Part shown: in pieces, positions 1 through 7,915 of the stretch
Numbering within the stretch: the stretch's first letter is position 1
How the letters are laid out: the number at the start of each line of letters is the position of its first letter
DNA from: Sporosarcina globispora
GTDB lineage: Bacteria; Bacillota; Bacilli; Bacillales; Cytobacillaceae
Length of the DNA: 64,000 nucleotides
Assembly (NCBI RefSeq): GCF_001274725.1
Contig: NZ_LGUF01000007.1
Coordinates: 3,207,127-3,271,126, forward strand
Direction of reading: 5' to 3'
The notes under the pieces: model-generated
Databases searched by the model: none
Seen by the model: only the letters and a program-made list of their open reading frames with translations
What the model was told of the DNA's origin: nothing
Position numbers and translations under genes: made by a program

Positions 1-2
1 GC

Positions 3-326
3 CTCGCTCAAGGCCACGTAAACATCCTAGTTGCGAACGTACCTTACGTTCCTACCGAGGCAATCAAGCTGCTCCCACAGGAGGCTCGCCTACATGAACC
101 GAAGGTGGCGCTTGATGGAGGAGAGGATGGACTTGACATTCAGCGAAGAGTAGCAGAAGAAGCATTTCTCTGGCTAGCACCGGGAGGACATCTTTTGATA
201 GAGACGAGCGAAATGCAGGCACCTCAAACCTTTGAAATCTTTGCTGCTGCTAGGCTTACCACGAAAATGGCTAGAGACGAGGAACTGGACGCTACTGTCG
301 TTATCGGATCGAATTCTGGTTTTTAG
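3..326 (+). CDS. PrmC/HemK-related N5-glutamine methyltransferase, C-terminal part
   Basis: The open frame enters from the left edge and ends at 326, so only about the last 107 residues are present. The NPPY catalytic motif of HemK/PrmC enzymes appears here as NVPY, followed by VPTEAI, and a VALDGGEDGLDIQRRV segment follows. This matches the branch of PrmC-related enzymes with unknown substrate that is common in Actinobacteria, rather than the canonical release-factor methyltransferase. The codons look more GC-rich than the neighbouring intergenic DNA, which would fit an acquired gene. The assignment to the fold is good; the substrate cannot be told. Confidence 0.75.
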   Translation, partial: LAQGHVNILVANVPYVPTEAIKLLPQEARLHEPKVALDGGEDGLDIQRRVAEEAFLWLAPGGHLLIETSEMQAPQTFEIFAAARLTTKMARDEELDATVVIGSNSGF

Positions 327-927
327 AGTAAATAAGTACTAAGTCTTAATCACAAATGAAATGATAATTTCTTAGCACTATACTAATAAACAAAAAATCT
401 TTATTCAATTTAAAGGGCGCTTTAGTTGAACAAGCCGCTCGCTCTTCCTGCGAAGTAAATCAAGAGCCCAACGGTTCATAAATTAAGGCATTCATCCTAG
501 ATGCCTTTTTCGTTCGTTTACAAATGTATACGGAAGTTCTGGTGTAAATTTGTCTGGTTTCAAATTCCCTCACTTTTTCAGTGACGTCATCTCCGTCCGT
601 GATGACTTTCACTAATTCCGCGCCGAATGGTATTTCCCTTCTAATTTCCTAAACCATTCATAAGCCACGGCTTCCTTTGATTTTCCCCTTCGTGGAAATG
701 ATCCGCGCTGCGTCACTGAATTGTCATTTGAAATTTGAAATATAAAAGATTTGAAGAGCTACGTCTTTCATGAATTCATCATACTCGATGTTTTTTGCTG
801 TAATAACTATGCCATATAAAGACACCCTGTGGCACAGCATGCAGGTCTGACTTAGCGGACATAAATTCTTCGTTATTGCTGCATACTATACATATCAAAA
901 TATTTTAATGAATGGAGGTTTTTGAAA
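327..927. other. 600-bp gap, no recognisable gene
   Basis: This stretch holds an intrinsic-terminator-like hairpin at 485-512 (AGGCAT stem, T run) and a short motif GGGCGCTTTA near 415 that recurs at about 1310. Between about 540 and 730 the reverse strand has short, interrupted frames without a recognisable product. I see no convincing gene. Confidence 0.4.
485..512 (+). terminator. Intrinsic terminator
   Basis: Stem AAGGCAT/ATGCCTT with a short loop, followed by TTTTTCG. It lies about 160 nt downstream of the methyltransferase stop codon. Confidence 0.55.
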
Positions 928-1065
928 ATGGATGAAATGAGAACTACTAATCAAGTAGAAGAAGTAAATAAACACCTTAAAGAAATTCCTAAGGAAACCA
1001 AAGAAAGAAGTATTGAAAATCAGCCTCAAACTGGTAAAAACGAGAAAGCTATCAAGCCGTTTTAA
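928..1065 (+). CDS. Small hydrophilic protein (45 aa), unknown
   Basis: ATG at 928 is preceded by a good ribosome binding site (GGAGG at 914-918) and the 45-residue frame ends at 1065, shortly before a strong terminator. The protein is rich in Lys, Glu, Asn and Gln (MDEMRTTNQVEEVNKHL at the start, NEKAIKPF at the end), with no membrane segment and no cysteines. The RBS-ORF-terminator layout argues for a real monocistronic gene. I do not recognise the family; the composition would suit a small acid-soluble or coat-associated spore protein, but that is only a guess. Confidence 0.5.
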   Translation: MDEMRTTNQVEEVNKHLKEIPKETKERSIENQPQTGKNEKAIKPF

Positions 1066-1116
1066 GCACATAAGACCTGTAGGAAAGCCGCAGGTCTGAT
1101 CTGGTGTGGAGAACAA

Positions 1117-1158
1117 TAAAAGCGGCGTATGAGAAATTTCCCATACGCAGCTTTTATT
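1117..1158 (+). terminator. Intrinsic terminator
   Basis: Long stem TAAAAGCGGCGTATG pairing with CATACGCAGCTTTTA with one mismatch, then TTTT. It sits 52 nt after the small ORF that ends at 1065. Confidence 0.75.
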
Positions 1159-1317
1159 TTATGGAATTGTTTGCTTTACACTGCCGAAGCTCTGTGAAGG
1201 AGGCTTTTATCTGTGTCTTGCGTTATTGGCTTTATCCTTGTTGAACGTGGATGAGTTAGTTCAACAAACAAAAGTAGCAATCATAATAATAATCTTGATC
1301 TTCCGCAATCGGGCGCT

Positions 1318-1566
1318 TTAATGGAAGATGATGGCTAACGACTTTAAATCGTTAGTCATTTTTAAATCATTCCTTAAATACATGTCTACAATGAAAGAAT
1401 ACACTTTAATTCTAATTTGATGTACTATGAGCTCTTCTAAAGGATTCATTATGGTATGGGAATACTTTTTCTTCCACCTATAATAAGTCGCCTTTGGTAC
1501 TTCCAGGATGGCTAAAATACTGATTATAGAATACACAGAAGATAACTCCTCTACGACTTTTAACAC
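1318..1566 (-). pseudogene. IS3-family transposase OrfB, truncated N-terminal remnant
   Basis: The first ~50 codons read as the start of an IS3-family OrfB (VPKATYYRWKKKYSHT, NPLEELIVHQI). After that the frame stops resembling the family and ends after 82 codons, whereas OrfB is normally about 270-290 aa with a DDE catalytic core. The GTG start overlaps the OrfA stop (TAGTG), the usual OrfA/OrfB junction of this family. The catalytic part is missing, so the element cannot transpose by itself. A small imperfect hairpin near 1335-1360 marks the point where homology is lost. Confidence 0.7.
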
Positions 1567-1883
1567 TATTTGCGGCTCCAGCTCCTTTCGATCTCTTGGT
1601 ACTTTTTTAAAATTTCCAGCTGCATCTCCAATTGTTTGTTCTTCCTTCTTAATTCGTCCACTTCACTTAATTCGTCTGGGCCCTTGCCATAAGCGTACTG
1701 TTTGCCTACAGGCTGAGAAAATCGGTGAACCTGACCCTCTCTATGCCATTTCATCCAAGTTTTGATTTGTGAAACATTTTTAATGCCGAGCTGATCCATA
1801 ATCGCCTGATTGCTTAATCCCTTTTGCTTTAACTTAATCGCTTCCCACTTTATTTCTTCTGGATAATGGACTCTTGTCCCCAT
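1566..1883 (-). CDS. IS3-family transposase OrfA
   Basis: This 105-aa protein has the helix-turn-helix of IS3 OrfA (YPEEIKWEAIKLKQKGLSNQAIMDQLGIKNVSQIKTWMKWHREG) followed by a leucine-zipper-like coiled coil (EVDELRRKNKQLEMQLEILKKYQEIE). OrfA alone binds the terminal repeats and regulates the element; the fused OrfAB is the active transposase. Here OrfB is truncated, so OrfA is an orphan within a dead element. It is preceded by a strong palindrome that may stop outside transcription from entering the element. Confidence 0.8.
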   Translation of the reverse strand: MGTRVHYPEEIKWEAIKLKQKGLSNQAIMDQLGIKNVSQIKTWMKWHREGQVHRFSQPVGKQYAYGKGPDELSEVDELRRKNKQLEMQLEILKKYQEIERSWSRK

Positions 1884-1886
1884 AAG

Positions 1887-1936
1887 AAAAACACCCCCTG
1901 AATCGTATAGATTAAATACGATTCAGGGGGTGTTTT
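1887..1936. terminator. Long palindrome at the upstream end of the IS remnant
   Basis: AAAAACACCCCCTGAATCGTA pairs almost perfectly with TACGATTCAGGGGGTGTTTTT across a 9-nt AT-rich loop. As RNA it would form a hairpin with a T run on the + strand. Its position directly upstream of OrfA fits an element-protecting terminator. The nearby TGACCCAG (complement strand, near 1955) could be part of the IS end. Confidence 0.6.
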
Positions 1937-2058
1937 TTCCTTATCTCATTTTACTGGGTCACTCTAAAATTCAGAGTTGGGTTTTTTCTTTCGCTTGTTG
2001 AATAAGGTATATAAAAATGATCAAGCCTTAATAAAAGAATGATTCAATCGAATATATT

Positions 2059-2096
2059 AAGAGTGTGTTTTGTTTTCAAAACACACTCTTTCTTTT
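2059..2096. terminator. Intrinsic terminator between IS remnant and oatA
   Basis: AAGAGTGTGTTTTG pairs with CAAAACACACTCTT; the + strand continues into TTCTTTTTATT. It lies just past the oatA stop codon and may act in both directions. Confidence 0.6.
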
Positions 2097-2129
2097 TATT
2101 AAGGTTATTAGTATCAATTTGATAAAACA

Positions 2130-4040
2130 TCATTTTAAGTCTAGATGAATGATGGATTGGTTGATAAGGTCTGTTAAGATTTCTATTCCTTTTGGCATCA
2201 AATGGACTCCGTCTGCTGCAAAATATTCTGGGTGGTCAATAGCTTCAGAATGCCAATCAATCAACTGAACATTCTCATACTCTTGAGCTTTTTTATATAG
2301 TGCTTGATTAACTTTGCCTTCCCATGAGCGCGGAACACGTGTATTGACCAAATAAATATGAGCCTGCGAGAAGGTGCTGAGTAATGTGTCCATCTGCTGG
2401 TTGGTGAAATATCCATTTGTCCCCAGTTGGATGATGACTGCTTTATCCGGATGATTGAAATCTGCATAATTAGTGGCCAATTTGATAGCTTGTGAAACTT
2501 GTCTTCCAATTTTTGCATCAATCGTTATGTCAGGAAATAATTTTTGCAAGCTAGGGGCAATATCTATCATAACTGAATCTCCAATGGCCAGTATTTCCGT
2601 ATACGGCAGGTCTAAAGGTACATCATTTGTATTCTTTTTCTCCTTTTGGGGTGTTTCTGGGTTCTGTTCGGTTCCTGGTTTCAATTCTTCGCTAAGATCT
2701 TGATCGGAAGAATTTATCTCAGATGCAGTGCTTTCCTGATTCGTATTAATGCCCGAAGACTCCCCACTAATTATTTTTACTTTATCTGGATATGACGCTA
2801 TTGTCTCCTTTGATTCTTCACCATTTACTACACCTGTAATCCCGGTTATAAACACCAAAAGGATTAAAGGGATGAGGCACGTTAATGTTTTTCTGCTAAA
2901 AGAAAAGCTTCTCCACTTTATCCTATTGATGACAAAGTGCCTCTGAAAAAATGATCGGAATCCATGTTTTTGAATTGGCATTTCAATAAAGCGATAAGAT
3001 AGTTCCGCAATAATGAATATAAAGATTAGTTGCATAGCGACACGCCAGTATGCAGGATTTCCTATTTCATAAACGGGAGTGCTTAACACGATCACTGGGT
3101 AATGCCAAAGGTAGACTCCGTAAGATCTTGTACCTATCCAGCGAAGAGGCTTCCAGGAGAGTATTTTCCCTAAAAGGCTTGCCGGATGACAAATACATGC
3201 AATCAGGACCGCAGCATTCATACAAATCAGGAACATGCCCCCTCTGTACAAAAACACCTGATATTCATCAACAAATAAAAAGCAAGAAATGAAAATGACC
3301 AATGAAATGATACTTGTTATATTCAGTGTATTATGAAGCTTGACAGAAAGTTTTTTGGACGAAAGTCTCTTCATTGGCCAGACAAGAGCCAGCCAGCAGC
3401 CAATAAACAGTTCAAATGAACGGGTATCAGTTCCATAATAGACACGACTGGGATCTGCCCCAGGTTCATAGAGCAGCCCCATTAACAAGGCAGAACAGAT
3501 TGCACTGCTAAAGACATAAATCGCAAACGTGCTTTGCTTTTTAAATATGTATAGCCCAATTGTCAACACAATCGGCCAAATGATATAAAATTGCTCCTCT
3601 ATTGCTAGTGACCATAAATTCTTCAATGGTGAAGGAGAGCCAAAACTATCAAAATATGAAACTTCATGAAAGATAAACCACCAATTGCTTGTGTAAAAAA
3701 TAGAAGAGATTGCATCTCCTCTTATGGTGTGAAGAAGTTCTCTGTTAAATAATGTCACCCAAACGGTAGTAGCCAAAATCATGACGTAGGCTGCCGGAAG
3801 CAGACGCCGCATTCGTCCAATCCAAAAATCACGCAAATTAATTGTATATCGCTGTCCATGTGGAGGCAACATGATTGACGTAATTAAGTATCCTGATAAA
3901 ACAAAAAAGATATTTACTCCAAGAAATCCTCCTCTAGCCCAACTGAAATTAAAATGGTAAGCAATGACAAATAGTACTGCCAAAGCTCTTAGCCCATCCA
4001 ATCCATGGATATAACGTTGATTTTTTACGTTGCCTGACAT
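2130..4040 (-). CDS. oatA: Peptidoglycan/polysaccharide O-acetyltransferase OatA
   Basis: A 636-aa protein with the two-part OatA layout. The N-terminal acyltransferase-3 domain has about ten or eleven membrane segments and begins with RYIHGLDGLRALAVLFVIAYHF. An acidic/Glu-Thr-rich linker (about residues 410-470) follows, then an extracellular SGNH esterase/transferase domain. In that domain GDSV near residue 490 supplies the catalytic Ser and DGVHL near residue 610 supplies the Asp-His pair. OatA moves acetyl groups to the C6 hydroxyl of MurNAc and makes the wall resistant to lysozyme. It stands divergent to sigV-rsiV, each side with a matching ECF-type promoter, so induction by lysozyme is the likely regulation. 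In B. subtilis oatA is instead downstream in the sigV operon. Confidence 0.88.
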   Translation of the reverse strand: MSGNVKNQRYIHGLDGLRALAVLFVIAYHFNFSWARGGFLGVNIFFVLSGYLITSIMLPPHGQRYTINLRDFWIGRMRRLLPAAYVMILATTVWVTLFNRELLHTIRGDAISSIFYTSNWWFIFHEVSYFDSFGSPSPLKNLWSLAIEEQFYIIWPIVLTIGLYIFKKQSTFAIYVFSSAICSALLMGLLYEPGADPSRVYYGTDTRSFELFIGCWLALVWPMKRLSSKKLSVKLHNTLNITSIISLVIFISCFLFVDEYQVFLYRGGMFLICMNAAVLIACICHPASLLGKILSWKPLRWIGTRSYGVYLWHYPVIVLSTPVYEIGNPAYWRVAMQLIFIFIIAELSYRFIEMPIQKHGFRSFFQRHFVINRIKWRSFSFSRKTLTCLIPLILLVFITGITGVVNGEESKETIASYPDKVKIISGESSGINTNQESTASEINSSDQDLSEELKPGTEQNPETPQKEKKNTNDVPLDLPYTEILAIGDSVMIDIAPSLQKLFPDITIDAKIGRQVSQAIKLATNYADFNHPDKAVIIQLGTNGYFTNQQMDTLLSTFSQAHIYLVNTRVPRSWEGKVNQALYKKAQEYENVQLIDWHSEAIDHPEYFAADGVHLMPKGIEILTDLINQSIIHLDLK

Positions 4041-4129
4041 AATCTATTCCTCCAATTAATCTGTACTGCTACTCATGGTAGGCATGATATTTATCATTTT
4101 GGGAGAGAAGCAAAAATCATTCCCATGAA

Positions 4130-4159
4130 TAGACGTGGCAATCCAATCATTTAGTTTCA
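4130..4159 (-). promoter_or_regulatory. ECF sigma (SigV-type) promoter of oatA
   Basis: On the minus strand TGAAAC (-35, 4159-4154) and CGTCTA (-10, 4135-4130) are separated by 18 nt. The same hexamers and the same spacing occur in the promoter facing sigV. The oatA start codon lies about 90 nt downstream. Confidence 0.8.
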
Positions 4160-4302
4160 TAAAAACAAAAAAGAATCTAACAAACATTATTTTTTTGAAA
4201 GCTAACATTATTCAACATAGGTTGTTTAAAGAGAGATAGCATAGGGTGGTCTAATTGTCAGACCCAGAATTTTAAGGTGAACCGAATTCTGGAATATGAG
4301 AA

Positions 4303-4332
4303 TGAAACTTTTTAATTACCTCTCTACGTCTA
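4303..4332 (+). promoter_or_regulatory. ECF sigma (SigV-type) promoter of sigV-rsiV
   Basis: TGAAAC (4303-4308) followed by TTTTT, 18 nt of spacer and CGTCTA (4327-4332), about 59 nt upstream of the sigV start. The consensus fits extracytoplasmic-function sigma factors of the SigV/SigM/SigX/SigW type and implies autoregulation. Confidence 0.82.
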
Positions 4333-4390
4333 AACTTCGAGCAGCTTATAAAAATAAAATGTATTTTGCAAAAAGGGGCATTTTGAACTA

Positions 4391-4888
4391 ATGAAGAAAA
4401 AAGATGTAAATGAACTATTCGTCACCTGTATAAATGATCACAAAGAGGATTTTTATCGTTTGGCGTTCAGTTATGTAAAAAATCAAGAGGATGCATTGGA
4501 TATCGTACAGGAATCAATTAAAAAAGCACTTATCTCAATCGAAACGATTCAAAAATCTGGATCGATCAAAAGTTGGTTTTATACAATTGTCGTTCGTACG
4601 TCGATCGATTTTTTAAGAAAACAAAAGAAAATCACCCTTGTGGATGATCAAACGATTGAATATTTAAGTCATGGAAAAAAAGATTCATACAATGACATTG
4701 ATCTTTACAATGCATTGGATGAGTTATCCATTCAGTACAAAACCGTTATTATTCTGCGCTTTTTTGAAGATTTAAAACTAGAGGAAATCGCGGAAATTAT
4801 AGATGAAAATATTAATACAGTGAAAACACGGCTTTACAGGGGATTAAAATTATTACGCACCATCATTTCCGAGGAGGAATTAATCTAA
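4391..4888 (+). CDS. sigV: ECF RNA polymerase sigma factor SigV
   Basis: A 165-aa sigma factor with region 2 (FYRLAFSYVKNQEDALDIVQESIKKALISIETIQ) and region 4 (YKTVIILRFFEDLKLEEIAEIIDENINTVKTRLYRGLKLLRTII), and no region 3, as is usual for ECF factors. The stop codon overlaps the start of the RsiV-like anti-sigma gene (TAATG), so the two are translationally coupled. In B. subtilis SigV is released when RsiV binds lysozyme and is cleaved; it then activates oatA and its own operon. The matching promoters on both sides support the same circuit here. Identification rests mainly on the unmistakable RsiV partner and the neighbouring oatA. Confidence 0.87.
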   Translation: MKKKDVNELFVTCINDHKEDFYRLAFSYVKNQEDALDIVQESIKKALISIETIQKSGSIKSWFYTIVVRTSIDFLRKQKKITLVDDQTIEYLSHGKKDSYNDIDLYNALDELSIQYKTVIILRFFEDLKLEEIAEIIDENINTVKTRLYRGLKLLRTIISEEELI

Positions 4889-5745
4889 TGGACAAGAAAT
4901 TGGAAGCTTTAAAGAAAGAATATAAAAATATACCTATCCCAGATGAATTGGATTTTATCGTGAAAAAAGCCCTCAAGCAAAAAAAGAAAAGAAATCTGAA
5001 TATGATGAAGCGTCTTGTTGGGATCGGAGCAGCGGTGCTTATATTTATCACAGGGGTTAATGCGAGTCCAAGCCTTGCAAATTCCTTATCAGAAATGCCT
5101 ATTGTTGGCTCGCTCGTTAAGGTAGTTACTTTTACAGAATTTAAAGTAGATGAGGAAACGGCCAAAACGAAAATAAAAGTACCTGCCATTACGAACATGG
5201 AAAATCAAACATTAGAAGCCACCTTGAACAAAAAATATCTAGAAGAAAGTAAAAAACTGTACAATGATTTTATGGCGGAAATAGAGGAAGTTAAGAAGAA
5301 TGGCGGAGGTCATTTGGGTGTAGAAAGCGGTTATGATGTCAAAACCGACAATGATCAAATTCTTGCTGTGGGCAGATATGTTGTAAGCACGGTGAATTCA
5401 TACTCAGAGTATACCTATGATACAATCGACAAGAAACATGAACTTTTGATAACTTTGCCGAGTTTATTTAAAAATGATAGTTATATGAACCTGATAAACG
5501 AAAATATAAAGGAACAGATGAGGGATCAAATGGAAAAAGACCCCGACAAGTTTTATTGGCTGGATGATGCAATGGGCTTTAAAACCATTGCCAAAGACCA
5601 AAGCTTTTATATTAACAATAAAGGAAAACTTGTTATCGTATTTAATAAATACGAAGTCGCACCAGGATATATGGGCGTTTGTGAATTTACCATTCCGACC
5701 GATGTGATTGCCAATGTATTAGCCAGTAAAGAATATATCAAATAG
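4888..5745 (+). CDS. rsiV: Anti-sigma-V factor and lysozyme sensor RsiV
   Basis: A 285-aa single-pass membrane protein. A cytoplasmic N-terminus of about 35 residues would hold SigV; one membrane segment (LVGIGAAVLIFITGVNAS, about residues 42-60) follows, and then an extracellular region of the DUF4163/DUF3298 type ending in FTIPTDVIANVL. In B. subtilis the extracellular domain binds lysozyme directly, which exposes it to signal peptidase and then site-2 protease. The length is about that of the B. subtilis protein. An intrinsic terminator follows directly. Confidence 0.88.
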   Translation: MDKKLEALKKEYKNIPIPDELDFIVKKALKQKKKRNLNMMKRLVGIGAAVLIFITGVNASPSLANSLSEMPIVGSLVKVVTFTEFKVDEETAKTKIKVPAITNMENQTLEATLNKKYLEESKKLYNDFMAEIEEVKKNGGGHLGVESGYDVKTDNDQILAVGRYVVSTVNSYSEYTYDTIDKKHELLITLPSLFKNDSYMNLINENIKEQMRDQMEKDPDKFYWLDDAMGFKTIAKDQSFYINNKGKLVIVFNKYEVAPGYMGVCEFTIPTDVIANVLASKEYIK

Positions 5746-5756
5746 CAGATTTATAA

Positions 5757-5792
5757 CAAAAAATCAGGGTTTAATGCCCTGATTTTTTGTTT
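5757..5792 (+). terminator. Intrinsic terminator after rsiV
   Basis: AAAAATCAGGG pairs with CCCTGATTTTTT across TTTAATG. It ends the sigV-rsiV operon. Confidence 0.85.
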
Positions 5793-6026
5793 TCTCTCTA
5801 ATCTTGACAACCTTGATAAAAATAAAAAACACAACTTTTAACCACTCCTTTTATAGGTGTGATTTCTTGGCAAATTCTCTTGATTAAGTAATAAATTAAA
5901 TGTTTAAAGTTTAAAAAGGGGATATTAGTTTCAATAAAAACATAATCTTAATCAGTAATTATTTATTGCAAAACGATAAATATTGTATTAAAATCAATCT
6001 GACAATAAATATGAGAGGTGCTTATT

Positions 6027-6509
6027 ATGAAAAAGGGAACCACTTTGTTTCTAAAATTAGCTGTTATTCTTATGGGAGTCCCAATCCTTGCTTTGTGCAT
6101 CTTTTTGGTGCCTGAATTAGGGAAAGTTTCAGCAGAATTGCTTCCAGAGTATGCTTTTATAAAATATCTCGTATTCTTCGTGTTTTATGCATCGGCGATA
6201 CCTTTTTACTTTGCTTTGTATCAGTCGTTCAAACTTTTACTCTATATTGATAAAAATGAAGCTTTCTCGCAAATTTCTGTAAAAGCTTTAAAGAAAATCA
6301 AATACTGTGCAATTACAATCAGTGGTTTTCATGTGCTGGCCTTGCCGCTCTTCTATCTCTTTGCGGAGTTTGACGACGCCCCAGGTGTCATTTTTGTCGG
6401 TTTGGTTGTTCCTTTTGCTTCGATGGTGATCGCAGTCTTTGCAGCTGTTCTTCAAAAACTTTTACAAGAAGCAATCGATATAAAATCAGAAAATGATCTA
6501 ACGGTCTGA
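6027..6509 (+). CDS. yoaS: YoaS-like DUF2975 membrane protein
   Basis: An integral membrane protein of about 160 aa with four hydrophobic segments (LFLKLAVILMGVPILALCIF, YLVFFVFYASAIPFYFALY, AITISGFHVLALPLFYLF and a C-terminal IFVGLVVPFASMVIAVF). I chose ATG 6027 because GAGAGGTG ends 6 nt before it; an upstream in-frame GTG lies inside that RBS. DUF2975 proteins are regularly paired with a tiny Cro/CI-type regulator, which follows here 9 nt later. The gene order yoaS-yozG-yoaT matches B. subtilis. The molecular function is not known to me. Confidence 0.8.
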   Translation: MKKGTTLFLKLAVILMGVPILALCIFLVPELGKVSAELLPEYAFIKYLVFFVFYASAIPFYFALYQSFKLLLYIDKNEAFSQISVKALKKIKYCAITISGFHVLALPLFYLFAEFDDAPGVIFVGLVVPFASMVIAVFAAVLQKLLQEAIDIKSENDLTV

Positions 6510-6518
6510 GGTGAGAAT

Positions 6519-6737
6519 ATGGCAATTATAATCAATATTGATGTGATGCTGGCTAAAAGGAAAATGAGCGTAACAGAGCTTTCGGAGAGGGTAGGAATCA
6601 CCATGGCTAACCTCTCCATATTGAAAAATGGAAAGGCAAAAGCCATTAGGCTTTCAACTTTAGAGGGAATATGCAAGGCATTGGAATGCCAGCCTGGGGA
6701 TATCCTGGAATACCGCAGTGATGAGGAAGATGAATGA
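6519..6737 (+). CDS. yozG: YozG-like Cro/CI-family helix-turn-helix regulator
   Basis: A 72-aa protein that is almost entirely one HTH domain (VMLAKRKMSVTELSERVGITMANLSILKNGKAKAIRLSTLEGICKALECQPGDILEY). This is the short Xre-type family always found beside DUF2975 proteins. It probably binds its own operon promoter. The gene is 9 nt after yoaS and ends in an acidic tail (RSDEEDE). Confidence 0.85.
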   Translation: MAIIINIDVMLAKRKMSVTELSERVGITMANLSILKNGKAKAIRLSTLEGICKALECQPGDILEYRSDEEDE

Positions 6738-6766
6738 TGGGACATGGGGACAGGTTCAATGTCCCA
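6738..6766. repeat. REP-like palindrome TGGGACAT...ATGTCCCA
   Basis: An interrupted palindrome (TGGGACAT, 13 nt including GGGGACAGGTTC, ATGTCCCA) lies exactly in the yozG-yoaT gap and separates the yozG stop from the yoaT RBS. Its form resembles dispersed REP-type repeats carried by many Bacillales. It may have inserted into the operon. Confidence 0.5.
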
Positions 6767-6784
6767 ATATGGGGGGTATTTTGT

Positions 6785-7612
6785 ATGCATTTGACTGTTC
6801 GAAAAATGGAAGCACAGCCGATGAGGCCACTAAAGCAGCTCTTTCTTTTCGGCTGGGAGCAGGCTTTATCATGTTTGTTTCCTGTTGTGATCTTTGCTTC
6901 TTTAGCTTTAACCAAATTCCTGCCGCTGCCTATTCTGCCGCGGTATGACTGGATGCTGATCATCTGTCTTTTGATGCAGTGGGCGATGGTTCGTTCGGGG
7001 CTTGAAACGAAGGATGAACTGAAGGTTATCACATTGTTCCACATTATAGGCCTCGCTCTTGAACTTTTTAAGGTACATATGGGCTCCAGGTCTTATCCTG
7101 AAGAGGGATATTCCAAAGTTTTTGGGGTTCCTTTGTACAGCGGTTTCATGTACGCCAGTGTAGCAAGTTACCTGTGCCAGGCGTGGAGGAGGCTAAAGGT
7201 TGAGCTGGTTAAGTGGCCGCCCTTCCTGGCAGTAGTGCCTCTTGCATCAGCGATATATTTGAATTTTTTCACCCACCATTATTGGATCGATGTCCGCTGG
7301 TGGCTGTCAGGAATGGTTTTGATCGTTTTTTGGAAATCCTGGGTCACTTACGAGGTGGGAGGAATCAATTACCGTATGCCTCTTGCCCTTTCATTTGTGC
7401 TTATTGGGTTCTTCATATGGATAGCAGAAAATATTGCAACTTTCTTCGGTGCCTGGGAATACCCAAATCAGGCCGATGCATGGAGTCTCGTTCATCTGGG
7501 GAAGGTGAGCTCATGGCTCTTATTAGTGATTGTCAGCTTCCTTATAGTAGCGACGCTAAAGCAGGTTAAGGGGAAGAATTCTGCTGTGACAGGTTCTGCT
7601 CAAACATATTAA
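6785..7612 (+). CDS. yoaT: YoaT-like DUF817 membrane protein
   Basis: A roughly 275-aa polytopic protein with about eight hydrophobic segments and the conserved features of DUF817: KVHMGSRSYPE, PLYSGFMYASVASYLCQAWRR and FFTHHYWIDVRWW. The start at 6785 has a GGGGGG RBS 8 nt upstream; the longer frame from 6734 would run through the palindrome. It is the third gene of a yoaS-yozG-yoaT operon. Function unknown. Confidence 0.8.
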   Translation: MHLTVRKMEAQPMRPLKQLFLFGWEQALSCLFPVVIFASLALTKFLPLPILPRYDWMLIICLLMQWAMVRSGLETKDELKVITLFHIIGLALELFKVHMGSRSYPEEGYSKVFGVPLYSGFMYASVASYLCQAWRRLKVELVKWPPFLAVVPLASAIYLNFFTHHYWIDVRWWLSGMVLIVFWKSWVTYEVGGINYRMPLALSFVLIGFFIWIAENIATFFGAWEYPNQADAWSLVHLGKVSSWLLLVIVSFLIVATLKQVKGKNSAVTGSAQTY

Positions 7613-7759
7613 CTAGTGAAAATGGCTGTGCGAAATAAATTCATAAATGAAAGATCCTACGGAAATATAAAGCATGGTAGGATAATATCTTTCCCATTTT
7701 TTCCAGTCGGCTTTAAAATAAGCAAGAATGATAGCCAATATTACAAGGATGCAGTGCAT
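7613..7759 (-). pseudogene. N-terminal fragment of a CBO0543-like membrane protein
   Basis: A 48-codon frame starts at 7759 with AGGTG 6 nt upstream and reads MHCILVILAIILAYFKADWK, then WERYYPTMLYISVGSFIYEF, then a stop. The pattern of one membrane segment, a D-W-K-x-W motif and YYPT matches the start of CBO0543-family proteins, which are normally about 150-180 aa. The frame stops directly against the yoaT stop codon, so the rest seems to have been deleted. Family call moderate; truncation clear if the family is right. Confidence 0.45.
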
Positions 7760-7915
7760 AGTTTCACCTCATTTTTCTATTAAATAGTATGGACGATATT
7801 TGTCGGAAAATACCATTGATTGTAAAAAATGGGCAATTCATCCTTGTAATATTTTTATGGGAAGCAAGTATACTGCTAAAGCCTTTCATTACATTAGGAT
7901 AATAAATTTACATAG

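Noticed and set aside
540-730. Minus-strand coding remnant in the first large gap
   Set aside because: Short open stretches exist in two frames but stops interrupt both and no family could be recognised.
895-1116. Minus-strand ORF opposite the small gene at 928-1065
   Set aside because: No RBS; the + strand ORF has a strong RBS and is followed by a terminator.
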